Source of the DNA: Palsa-147 sp049279675
GTDB taxonomy: Bacteria > Acidobacteriota > Terriglobia > Acidiferrales > UBA7541
Length of the DNA stretch: 64,000 nucleotides
Reading direction: 5' to 3'
Assembly (NCBI GenBank): GCA_049279675.1
Contig: JBAPOP010000053.1
Span: 7,817 to 71,816, forward strand
The notes beneath the pieces are model-generated. The model searched no databases, was not told where the DNA came from, and was given only the letters and a program-made list of their open reading frames with translations. Shown here piece by piece: positions 16,537 to 24,025 of the stretch; position 1 is the first letter of the stretch, and every line of letters begins with the position of its first letter. Position numbers and translations under genes: made by a program.

Positions 16537-17328
16537 TCAGTTCTCCGCCTGAAGCCGCGCAAGGATCGGCGCTGGGTCGCCATCGTGGCCGGAGTCCGCG
16601 TCAATTTGCCCACCCGCGATTCGAACCGCGCGGGTTGCCATACGCAGCACTTCGTTGCGCGCGTGGGTGCTGACGAGAATTGTGCAGCCGTCCGTCTGCA
16701 GCGCCGCGAGAGCCTGCGCGAACCATTCGCGACCTTCGACATCGAGTCCCGAAGAGGGCTCATCCAGAAGCAGTATCCGCGGCGAGTGGACTAGCGCGCG
16801 CGCAATCGCAAGCCGCTGGCGCATTCCGCGCGAAAACGTGCGAACGAGGCTTGTCGCGCGAGTGCTAAGGCCGCAAGCCGCGAGAAGTTCTGCCGAACGA
16901 GCGGCCGGTTCCGGCACCCCGTAAAGACGCGAGAAGAAAATCAAATTTTCTTCAGCGGTGAGCTCGTCGTAGAGCAGAGTGCTGTGCGCGACCATGCCGA
17001 TTCGGCGTTTGACCGCCCTCGGGAAAACTTCCGTCAATCCTGAAAATTGAACGCGTCCGGAATTCGGGCGCACTAGAAGGGCCGCGGTCCGCAATAGTGT
17101 GGTCTTCCCCGCTCCGTTGGGGCCGAGCAGCGCGACGAATTCGCCGGGTAGAATTTTGAGGGAGATGCCGCGGAGAGCGATCAGCGAGCCGTAACGCTTT
17201 TCCACTCGATCGAAACTCAAGCCCAGGCGTTCAACTCCATCGGCTGGTTCCAAGGGCGTGGACTCAGCCCCGCACGAGATCGCGAAGAGTTTGCTCGAAT
17301 TGCGCGCGCTGGGCGTTGTAATCGTCAT
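16537..17328 (-). CDS. ccmA: Heme exporter ATP-binding protein CcmA
   Basis: An ABC ATPase of up to 263 residues. Walker A is GPNGAGKTTLL, the signature reads FSRGMRQRLAIARAL, and Walker B is ILLLDEPSSGLD. It powers the CcmABCD complex. The ATG at 17328 would overlap the upstream gene by 65 bases and add about 25 residues of unremarkable sequence; a TTG at 17253 just past that gene's stop is an equally good start. The C-terminal tail after the ATPase core is short. Confidence 0.93.
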   Translation of the reverse strand: MTITTPSARNSSKLFAISCGAESTPLEPADGVERLGLSFDRVEKRYGSLIALRGISLKILPGEFVALLGPNGAGKTTLLRTAALLVRPNSGRVQFSGLTEVFPRAVKRRIGMVAHSTLLYDELTAEENLIFFSRLYGVPEPAARSAELLAACGLSTRATSLVRTFSRGMRQRLAIARALVHSPRILLLDEPSSGLDVEGREWFAQALAALQTDGCTILVSTHARNEVLRMATRAVRIAGGQIDADSGHDGDPAPILARLQAEN

Positions 17329-18577
17329 CCGAGATCGTGCCGGCTTGGTGACGCAATTCGAGTCGAAACAGTTTTTCTTTCAGTTCATCCAAACTTCCGC
17401 GAACATGGCTATCCATTTGCGAACTCTGTGAAGCGGCGCTCGATGCCGCCGGCTCGCGCGAAGGTCGAGACGATGCGACAGGCGCTGCAACCGCGACTGA
17501 ACCCGCGCCGGCGATCGCAACTTGCGGACGCTTCCACAAGAAGACCATGCCAAGCGCAAATAGAGCGGCAAATCCACCGACGAGAATCCATTTCAAACTA
17601 TCGAGTCTTCCCGGAAGCGAAGTGACTGTCGCAGTGGTATCGCTCGCGCGAGAATTCACAGACGGATTGTCGTTGCCGCCTCCGCCGCCATTGCCAGTTG
17701 CGTCTGTCGGTGGAGGGGCGGTACCGGAAATCGAAATTTGCAGCGGCGTATTCGGTGCCACTGACTCACGCCCGTAAATCGCCCAACCTTCCTGTTGTCC
17801 GCCCGCGGCGAATCCGGCCGCGTTCACTTGCACTGCCGGCGGCGCCACCAGCAGGACTTGCTTGGCGGCATACGGAGAAATCATTTCAAGCGTCGCTTGA
17901 TTCGATACGTACGGGAGCTGGTACGCGATTCGCACGCCGTTCTTTCCGGGGCGAAATGCGAACGCGATCGCAGACTGCCCGTTGCCTTTGTCAATCGTCC
18001 CTTGAACCACTGGCATTCCCGCTGACGACCACGCGGAGACTTGTTGAATTTGTGCGTCCTTCGGAACCACGAACGAGAACGTGCCCGAGTCCTTATAAAA
18101 AGCGACCGGGGGCTGCGTGTCGTTTTCAACCGTAAATTCTTCGCCGAGAACGAGAGTGGAACCGGATGGTTGCAGGACGATGTCGTGCTGCGTGATGGAT
18201 ATCGCCGACGGCTTGTCGGTGGGGTCGAAAATCTCGACGGATACAGACGGCGTGCCGGGAGTCAACGGCGTATGGTAATTCACGCCGTGGAACGGCACGC
18301 GGATTAGCATCGGTCCCGACCCAATCGCGGCATTGTTGATCGTGAAATGACCCTCAGCGTCTGACTTCACCGTCGCGACCGGCTGCATGCCGCCCTGCAG
18401 CTGAATCAAGATCACATCAAGTCCCGCGCCAGGCTTTCCGTTGGTGCCGTTGCGAATCGTCCCGGTCACGCTTCCGGCGAACGAAATCGAGGCAGCCGCC
18501 AACACGGCGGCGATCAGCACCGCAAACTTTGACAATCGTTCGGTCATTCCCACTCGATTCTCATTCCTCATTGGCAT
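17264..18577 (-). CDS. Secreted beta-sandwich protein with transmembrane helix and SHOCT/CcmI-like tail, inside the ccm operon
   Basis: A 437-residue protein. After a signal peptide come a carboxypeptidase-regulatory-like beta-sandwich (about residues 35-115), a second beta-rich region, a Gly/Asn-rich linker, one transmembrane helix (about 330-350) and a cytoplasmic Ser/Ala linker. It ends in an amphipathic helical module (LDELKEKLFRLELRHQAG, then SDDDYNAQRAQFEQTL). That ending resembles SHOCT domains and also the core of the ccmI-like protein encoded just upstream. It is followed by ccmA and preceded by the ccmI-like gene with no gap. An internal ATG at 18547 is an alternative start. Function unknown; a cytochrome c maturation accessory role is inferred from position. 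Confidence 0.75.
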   Translation of the reverse strand: MPMRNENRVGMTERLSKFAVLIAAVLAAASISFAGSVTGTIRNGTNGKPGAGLDVILIQLQGGMQPVATVKSDAEGHFTINNAAIGSGPMLIRVPFHGVNYHTPLTPGTPSVSVEIFDPTDKPSAISITQHDIVLQPSGSTLVLGEEFTVENDTQPPVAFYKDSGTFSFVVPKDAQIQQVSAWSSAGMPVVQGTIDKGNGQSAIAFAFRPGKNGVRIAYQLPYVSNQATLEMISPYAAKQVLLVAPPAVQVNAAGFAAGGQQEGWAIYGRESVAPNTPLQISISGTAPPPTDATGNGGGGGNDNPSVNSRASDTTATVTSLPGRLDSLKWILVGGFAALFALGMVFLWKRPQVAIAGAGSVAVAAPVASSRPSREPAASSAASQSSQMDSHVRGSLDELKEKLFRLELRHQAGTISDDDYNAQRAQFEQTLRDLVRG

Positions 18578-18578
18578 A

Positions 18579-18917
18579 TCAGGAGCCGCGAGGCGCAGGT
18601 TTACGCGACATCGCCTGGCGTGTCGCCGGAGTCGGAGCGCCGCCGGTCAGTTCATCCATATCGCCGAGAACCCGAGCAGCCTCGGCTTCGAGCGATTGCC
18701 TCATGTCCTCGAAATCCTGCTCCGAAAATTTGCCCGCGCGATACTCGAAGCGAAGATCCCGAAGGTTATCGTAGATTGCGTCCCGGCGCTCGAGGAGACT
18801 ATCAAGCCGCGAACGGCGCGGGGCGGAATCCGAAGCATCCGCGTCGATTAAGAAAATGAAAATCACGGTCGCGGCGGCGAGCAGGACGCAAGCGAGCGCA
18901 ATCGCCGCGCTACTCAT
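18579..18917 (-). CDS. CcmI-like cytochrome c maturation protein
   Basis: A 112-residue protein with an N-terminal transmembrane helix (about residues 5-24) and a cytoplasmic helical segment reading LLERRDAIYDNLRDLRFEYR, AGKFSEQDFEDMRQSLEAEA. That pattern matches the membrane-proximal part of CcmI/CycH, which chaperones apocytochromes to the heme lyase, but the TPR domain is missing. It overlaps the ccmH stop region by eight bases and is followed by the larger SHOCT-tailed gene with one base between. The ending (TPATRQAMSRKPAPRGS) is basic and probably disordered. Confidence 0.7.
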   Translation of the reverse strand: MSSAAIALACVLLAAATVIFIFLIDADASDSAPRRSRLDSLLERRDAIYDNLRDLRFEYRAGKFSEQDFEDMRQSLEAEAARVLGDMDELTGGAPTPATRQAMSRKPAPRGS

Positions 18918-19413
18918 CGGGACCCATCTCTCGCCGCGCGCGCGCGATCAGATCCGCGGACACGCGAGACGGCGCGACCTCCGCCGCCTTCCGCCGCCAA
19001 TGCACGAGCGCGAACCGGACGACTACGATCCCTCCGATAACCGCGATGATCGGCATCAGCCACATCCAGAGATTAAAGCCCTTGGCCGCGGGCAGAAGAA
19101 GCACAGCTGCGCCATATTCCTGCACAAAATTCTGAACAATCAAGTCGTCCGACTCGCTACGGCCCACGCGCGTGTCAATCTCTCTCAGCATATCGTGCGA
19201 GTAAGTGCAACCGACGTGATTGCAAACGCCGAGGATTTGGTTGCAGCCGCAAACGCACATCATCCGCATGCTGAGCGACTTGGCGCGATCGCTCTGCTGC
19301 GCCACTGCGAGCGGAACCACCAACAAGCTCAAAACCAGGCTAGACAGCACGAGGGACCGCCTGACGCGCAAGCGATATCTAGCACCGCTGGCAGCGGGCT
19401 CAATCATCGCCAT
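18910..19413 (-). CDS. ccmH: CcmH-type thiol protein of cytochrome c maturation, CxCxC variant
   Basis: A 167-residue protein: signal peptide, periplasmic three-helix domain with cysteines, then one transmembrane helix (about residues 105-130) and a basic cytoplasmic tail. The usual LRCxxCQ redox motif is replaced by MMCVCGCNQ (Cys53, Cys55, Cys57), followed by VCNHVGC (Cys64, Cys69). The rest (SHDMLREIDTRVGRSESDDLIVQNFVQEYGAAVLL) fits CcmH. It reduces or holds apocytochrome CxxCH cysteines for CcmF. The start overlaps the ccmF stop (ATG at 19413, or 19407). Confidence 0.88.
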   Translation of the reverse strand: MAMIEPAASGARYRLRVRRSLVLSSLVLSLLVVPLAVAQQSDRAKSLSMRMMCVCGCNQILGVCNHVGCTYSHDMLREIDTRVGRSESDDLIVQNFVQEYGAAVLLLPAAKGFNLWMWLMPIIAVIGGIVVVRFALVHWRRKAAEVAPSRVSADLIARARREMGPDE

Positions 19414-21454
19414 GCGCGACTCCGACGGATTGAGGCAGCGGGCCGCTCGGCGCGGGTGACGCTTCCGTCGCGCCACGGAGCACAATCACAGGCTGGCGGC
19501 TCGGTATCAAAGAAAGCGCCGTGCCGAGAACCAAAATCAGGCCGCCGAACCAAATACATTTGACTAGAGGATTCAGATAGGCGTGAATCACCGGGCGATT
19601 CGTCTCCGGACTGCGCCCCGCGTACACGACGTAGAGGTCGCGCAATGGCGTGGATTGGATCGCGACCATCGTCTCCGTTACTTGGCTCGCCAGGAAAAAC
19701 CGGCGCTCGGGATAAAGCATCATGAGCGATTTGCCGTCGCGGAGAATTTCGAGCGTGGCGCGCTCGGAGTCGTAATTCGGATCTTTCAGTTCGTCGAAAT
19801 TCTGGCAGACGATGGTGTATGGCCCGATCGTCATTCGCGAGCCGACAGCCATTTCCTGCTGAACATCCTTGTTGAACGCCTGCCCGGAGATTCCGATGAA
19901 GATCACGACGATGGCAAAGTGAACGATGTACCCGCCGTATCGACGGGTATTGCGCATCACGAGCTGGCCCGCGGACGCAATGATGTTCGTGCCTGAGCGC
20001 GCGGAAATCACCCGCGCCCCCCGCCAAAATTCAGCCGCGATTGTTAGCGTCACGAAGACGGAAAGGATCAGGCAGACGAGCGGATAGATATAGCGAAGCC
20101 CGAATACGAGGGCAATGACTCCCGTCGCGATCCCTCCCGCCATCGGCCACGCAAAGTTCCGTTTCAAACTATCAAACGAAGTCTTGCGCCACGCGAGAAG
20201 CGGGCCGACGCCGGTGAGAAACAGCAGGAACAGTGCGATCGGAATTGTCACCTTGTTAAAAAATGGCGCTCCGACACTGATCTTGATTCCTTCTACCCAT
20301 TCCGAGATTACAGGAAAGAGCGTTCCCCATAGAACCGCGAAGCACCCAGCCAAAAGAATCAGGTTATTGAAAAGAAAACTCGATTCGCGCGAAACAAGCG
20401 AATCGAGCTGGTTATCGCTGCGCAGATAATCGCGATTCTTCCAGAATGCGATAACACACGCGACGAGGATAAACACGAGAAAACATGTGAACCATGTGCC
20501 GATGGAAGATTGCGCGAAAGCGTGCACGGAGCTGACGACGCCGGAGCGCGTCAAGAGCGTTCCCAGAATACACAGCATGAAGGTGACGAAAACAAGCCAA
20601 ACATTCCAGACCTTCATCATCCCGCGCTTTTCCTGCATCATCACCGAGTGCAGAAATGCCGTCGCGGTAATCCACGGTAGAAACGAAGCGTTCTCAACTG
20701 GGTCCCAAGCCCAATAGCCGCCCCAGCCGAGGACGGCATACGCCCAATGGGCGCCGAGAAGAACTCCCACGCTCTGGAACGCCCAAGCCACCATCGTCCA
20801 GCGCCGCGTAATGTGAATCCATTTTTCGCCTGGGTACCTGCCAAGCAACGCCGCCATCGCGAAGGCAAATGGCACCGTGAATCCCGTATAGCCGAGGTAC
20901 AGCATCGGCGGATGGATCACCATCTCGGGATACTGCAGCAGCGGATTCAAGCCGTGACCATCAGCCTGAGCGACCACAGTAAGCACGCCGCCCGCGCTGG
21001 CGTGGCCGAGAATTTGAAACGGCGCCGCGACGAAATTATTCAGAACGAGAAAGAAGCTTTGAACCGTCGCGAGAACCACTCCGACGTAAGGCATTAGTTC
21101 GGGATGCTTGCGACGATTGAGAAAGAGCGCCAGGAACGCGTAAATCGAGAGCAGCCAGCTCCAAAAAAGCAGCGATCCTTCCTGCCCGGACCAAAGCGCA
21201 GCAAACTTGTAATAGAACGGGAGGTCGCGATTGCTGTGCTCGGCGACATACGCCATCGAGAAATTGTTCGTGAACAAGAGGTATTCAAGTGAAACGACGG
21301 CCATGCTGACGAGGACAAAGACGGCCATGCCGGCGTTTCGCGCGCTCTTTGTAAGCAGAGGATTCCGAGTGCGGATCGCGGCAATTCCCGCGCCCACCGC
21401 ATACACAGCCGCAATCAACGCAAGGACTAGAGCGAATGAACCAAATATGTCCAC
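19400..21454 (-). CDS. ccmF: Cytochrome c heme lyase subunit CcmF
   Basis: A 684-residue polytopic membrane protein with about fifteen helices. The heme-handling WWD signature reads WGGYWAWDPVENASFLPW, and conserved histidines flank it (MVIHPPMLYLGYTG upstream, VSSVHAFAQS downstream). It takes heme from holo-CcmE and ligates it to apocytochrome. It lies 13 bases after the ccmE stop and overlaps ccmH. The eight-heme cytochrome encoded in the adjacent operon would be an obvious client. Confidence 0.96.
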   Translation of the reverse strand: MDIFGSFALVLALIAAVYAVGAGIAAIRTRNPLLTKSARNAGMAVFVLVSMAVVSLEYLLFTNNFSMAYVAEHSNRDLPFYYKFAALWSGQEGSLLFWSWLLSIYAFLALFLNRRKHPELMPYVGVVLATVQSFFLVLNNFVAAPFQILGHASAGGVLTVVAQADGHGLNPLLQYPEMVIHPPMLYLGYTGFTVPFAFAMAALLGRYPGEKWIHITRRWTMVAWAFQSVGVLLGAHWAYAVLGWGGYWAWDPVENASFLPWITATAFLHSVMMQEKRGMMKVWNVWLVFVTFMLCILGTLLTRSGVVSSVHAFAQSSIGTWFTCFLVFILVACVIAFWKNRDYLRSDNQLDSLVSRESSFLFNNLILLAGCFAVLWGTLFPVISEWVEGIKISVGAPFFNKVTIPIALFLLFLTGVGPLLAWRKTSFDSLKRNFAWPMAGGIATGVIALVFGLRYIYPLVCLILSVFVTLTIAAEFWRGARVISARSGTNIIASAGQLVMRNTRRYGGYIVHFAIVVIFIGISGQAFNKDVQQEMAVGSRMTIGPYTIVCQNFDELKDPNYDSERATLEILRDGKSLMMLYPERRFFLASQVTETMVAIQSTPLRDLYVVYAGRSPETNRPVIHAYLNPLVKCIWFGGLILVLGTALSLIPSRQPVIVLRGATEASPAPSGPLPQSVGVAHGDD

Positions 21455-21467
21455 TAAATCGCCTTGG

Positions 21468-21929
21468 TCAACTCAGCCTCGAGTTCGAGGGGGCCAGGTT
21501 TGAAGAAGAAGTATTCGCAGCGCCCGTCGAGCCGGGCTGCTGCGGTGTGGCTTGATACTTTGATGCGCACTTGGCCTGAACCTGCTCGGCCACGAATCGT
21601 CCGTCCGGCATCAACTTCCCTTCCACCAGCGCCTGCGCTCCGCCTTTGAAGGTATCGGGAAGGGGATCTCTACCGGCATAACTCACATTGAGGACTTTTC
21701 CCTGCTCTTCCAGGACGAAATCCACGCGGCCGGGTAAGTGTTGGATCGAACCGTCTCGCACATTCCCGGATACACGCATTCGCTGATGAAGCGCGGAACC
21801 CTGCAAGGTCTGAAGCTCGGTGAGCGTGTGGTAGTAGGTCTTGCTCTGAGTAAAACCGACATACGCCAGCGACAGCATGGTAACGATGATAATTGCTGAA
21901 CCGATGGAAAATTTAACGCGAGCGGTCAT
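21468..21929 (-). CDS. ccmE: Periplasmic heme chaperone CcmE, cysteine (CxxxY) variant
   Basis: A 153-residue membrane-anchored OB-fold protein that carries heme covalently from CcmC to CcmF. Family features are the N-terminal helix (about residues 10-27), YYHTLTEL, MRVSGNVRDGSI and FVLEEQGKVLNVSYAGRDPLPDTF. The heme-attachment site is not HxxxY but QAKCASKY, giving Cys121 and Tyr125. Such CxxxY versions are known from archaea and Desulfovibrio and attach heme differently. A Ser/Asn-rich tail follows. It is the first gene of the ccm operon. Confidence 0.92.
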   Translation of the reverse strand: MTARVKFSIGSAIIIVTMLSLAYVGFTQSKTYYHTLTELQTLQGSALHQRMRVSGNVRDGSIQHLPGRVDFVLEEQGKVLNVSYAGRDPLPDTFKGGAQALVEGKLMPDGRFVAEQVQAKCASKYQATPQQPGSTGAANTSSSNLAPSNSRLS

Positions 21930-21971
21930 TGTCCCAAACGCCTAACGCCTTTCCTTCAAAAATCAAACTGG

Positions 21972-21980
21972 ATTCTACCA
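21972..21980 (-). promoter_or_regulatory. Extended -10 promoter candidate for the ccm operon
   Basis: On the minus strand TGGTAGAAT (21980-21972) fits an extended -10 element (TGn plus a five-of-six TATAAT match). The predicted start is near 21965, about 36 bases before the ccmE ATG. No convincing -35 box is visible. Confidence 0.4.
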
Positions 21981-22044
21981 CAACGAGGGTCGAGCGGCGG
22001 CTGGGGGGACGACTTCGGCGGGCGTTGCAGCGGATGTTTGCGGC

Positions 22045-22347
22045 TCAGGGCCCGAGCTTCGAGCGCAAACATCCAACCAATTCTGGAGCGAGTTGTGAAA
22101 TGTTCATGCCTTCTGAAACCATAAACTTACAGCTCAAGATTGGCCGGGCCTGCGTGTCGTCGGCAAGCTGGCAGTCCACGCGGCAATATTGGCACTCCTG
22201 ATTCCAGCAGAACCGGCCATAAGGAATCGTGTCAGGACTGATGAATTGGAAGCAGCGAAGGACGGAGTTCTTCTCCGGAACGAGAAATGTTCTCCCAAGT
22301 ACGTTGATTTCCACGAGACGTTCGAACGGCCGAAAAACTTCGGACAT
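22045..22347 (-). CDS. Small [2Fe-2S] ferredoxin-like protein
   Basis: A 100-residue soluble protein with the fold signature of a plant-type [2Fe-2S] domain, in which an early beta strand (LVEINVLGRTFLVPE) leads into a cysteine loop. That loop is FCWNQECQYC, with Cys47, Cys52 and Cys55 in Cx4Cx2C spacing; a fourth cysteine is at 73 (ILSCKFMV) and an extra one at 59. The ATG at 22347 is preferred over one at 22410. It stands alone, upstream of the ccm operon and downstream of a zinc-ribbon membrane protein. The redox partner cannot be read from the sequence. Confidence 0.72.
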   Translation of the reverse strand: MSEVFRPFERLVEINVLGRTFLVPEKNSVLRCFQFISPDTIPYGRFCWNQECQYCRVDCQLADDTQARPILSCKFMVSEGMNISQLAPELVGCLRSKLGP

Positions 22348-22467
22348 GATCTCGAATTCCCTCGCGCCTACCTCAATTGTAAAAGTAAGCGACGCACCGC
22401 GCCGCCGCAACCGTAGCAGGCTGCGTCGTGTCCAAAGCCCAACTGCCGGGTACTGGACACAAGTGCG

Positions 22468-22983
22468 CTATGCGGGATGTGCGAGCCGTTCGTACTCAAC
22501 GCGCGCGGGTTCCGGGAACAGTACGACGAGCGAATAGATGCCCAGTGCCGTCCCGAAAGGCAGCCGTATAAGCGCCAGAAACGCCAGGACAACCGTCAGG
22601 ATCCGAGCCCAGGACGCCCGTTCGAGAAGGCCCCATCCGGCAACAATCGACGCGACGCCGATCACAACGGTAATGACGCTCCCGAACATGATTCCCGTCT
22701 CGATGAGTCGCGCCAGCGGAAATCCATGGGGCATATCCGGTATTCGATCCGTCAGGGCCGTGGCGAAGCCGCCGATCCATCGCGCCCCGATCAAACCGAG
22801 CCAGCCCGCCATCAGAATCCTCATCACCCCACGAACGATCCAGAGCACACCGAGAATCGAGAGATGCCGGTCGAGTCGCGCGGCGGGCGCAGCGCCGGTC
22901 GTTGAAACTACGATGGCCCGCCCGCAGCCGCTGCAGAAGCGCGCGGCATCCGGCAATGCCATGCCACAACGATCGCAAAACAT
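22468..22983 (-). CDS. Zinc-ribbon membrane protein
   Basis: A 171-residue protein starting with a zinc ribbon (MFCDRCGMALPDAARFCSGC) and followed by four hydrophobic helices. GGAGG lies six bases before the ATG at 22983, which is why the longer frame from 23004 is rejected. Such 'zinc-ribbon plus transmembrane helices' proteins are common and mostly uncharacterised. The last helix region (FGTALGIYSLVVLF) resembles the DUF2127/SPW-like small membrane families only loosely. Confidence 0.72.
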   Translation of the reverse strand: MFCDRCGMALPDAARFCSGCGRAIVVSTTGAAPAARLDRHLSILGVLWIVRGVMRILMAGWLGLIGARWIGGFATALTDRIPDMPHGFPLARLIETGIMFGSVITVVIGVASIVAGWGLLERASWARILTVVLAFLALIRLPFGTALGIYSLVVLFPEPARVEYERLAHPA

Positions 22984-23068
22984 AGAACACCTCCAGAACC
23001 GCAAGTAGCTCTACCTCTGAATACGTCTGTGGGGTGGGAAATGTTTCTTGGCGTGTCGCCTGGATCGG

Positions 23069-24022
23069 TTAAGCGAAGAATTGCCCCATGCGGCGAAACT
23101 TCTCGTAACGGCGCGCGACGAGTTCTTGCGCCGGCAATCGCGAGAAATCACGCAGGGAGTTCACAAGCGCTGCATCGAGAAATCGCGCGGCCGCCTCGTA
23201 GTCAACGTGCGCGCCGCCCTCAGGCTCGGGAATAATTTCATCGATCAACTTCAACTCGAGGAGATCGTTCGCGGTGATGCGGAGAGCTTCAGCCGCCACT
23301 TCGGCCTTCGCCGCACTGCGCCACATGATCGACGCGCAACCTTCAGGCGAAATAACGGAGTAGACAGAATTTTCGAGCATGTGAATCCGGTCGCCGACGG
23401 CGATCGCCAGCGCTCCTCCCGAGCCACCCTCGCCCGTGATAGTCACGAGAATAGGCACCGGCAGCCGCGCCATTTCGCGGAGATTCACCGAGATGGCTTC
23501 GGCTTGCCCGCGTTCCTCCGCATCCACGCCGGGATAAGCTCCTGGAGTGTCTATAAATGAAAGAATCGGCCGGTTGAACTTCGCAGCCAGATTCATCGCG
23601 CGAAGCGCTTTGCGATAACCTTCAGGCTTCGCCTGGCCAAAATTCCGAGCCACGCGCTGTTTGGTATCGTGGCCTTTCTGCTGTCCAATCACCATCACCG
23701 GACTGCCGTGATACTTCGCCATGCCGCAGACCATCGCGGGATCGTCTGCGAACGCGCGATCACCGTGAATTTCGATGAAATCCTCGAAGAGCAGCTGAAT
23801 GTAATCGAGCGTTTGCGGGCGCTGAGGATGGCGGGCGAGTTGCAGCCGTTGCCATGCGCCGAGGTGAGCGTAGAAATCGCGCTTCAATTCCGCCACCTGG
23901 CGCTGCAGGCGCTCGAGCGCGAAAGCGTTGTCGACGCCGTCGCCCGAAAGGCTCAGAAGATCGTCCACTTCGCGTTCAAGAGTGTCGATCTCCCGCTGAC
24001 GTTTTTTGTCTTGTTTTTTCAT
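23069..24022 (-). CDS. accA: Acetyl-CoA carboxylase carboxyltransferase subunit alpha
   Basis: A 317-residue crotonase-like subunit that, with AccD, transfers the carboxyl group from biotin to acetyl-CoA for fatty acid synthesis. Seen are the AccA-specific coiled N-terminus, then RPQTLDYIQLLFEDFIEIHGDR, FIDTPGAYPGVDAEERGQ and ITGEGGSGGALAI, and the end motif IIPEPEGGAH. Length matches the family. It starts three bases after the dnaE stop, so the two are one transcription unit, an arrangement also known in other bacteria. accD is not in the window. Confidence 0.97.
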   Translation of the reverse strand: MKKQDKKRQREIDTLEREVDDLLSLSGDGVDNAFALERLQRQVAELKRDFYAHLGAWQRLQLARHPQRPQTLDYIQLLFEDFIEIHGDRAFADDPAMVCGMAKYHGSPVMVIGQQKGHDTKQRVARNFGQAKPEGYRKALRAMNLAAKFNRPILSFIDTPGAYPGVDAEERGQAEAISVNLREMARLPVPILVTITGEGGSGGALAIAVGDRIHMLENSVYSVISPEGCASIMWRSAAKAEVAAEALRITANDLLELKLIDEIIPEPEGGAHVDYEAAARFLDAALVNSLRDFSRLPAQELVARRYEKFRRMGQFFA

Positions 24023-24025
24023 CGC

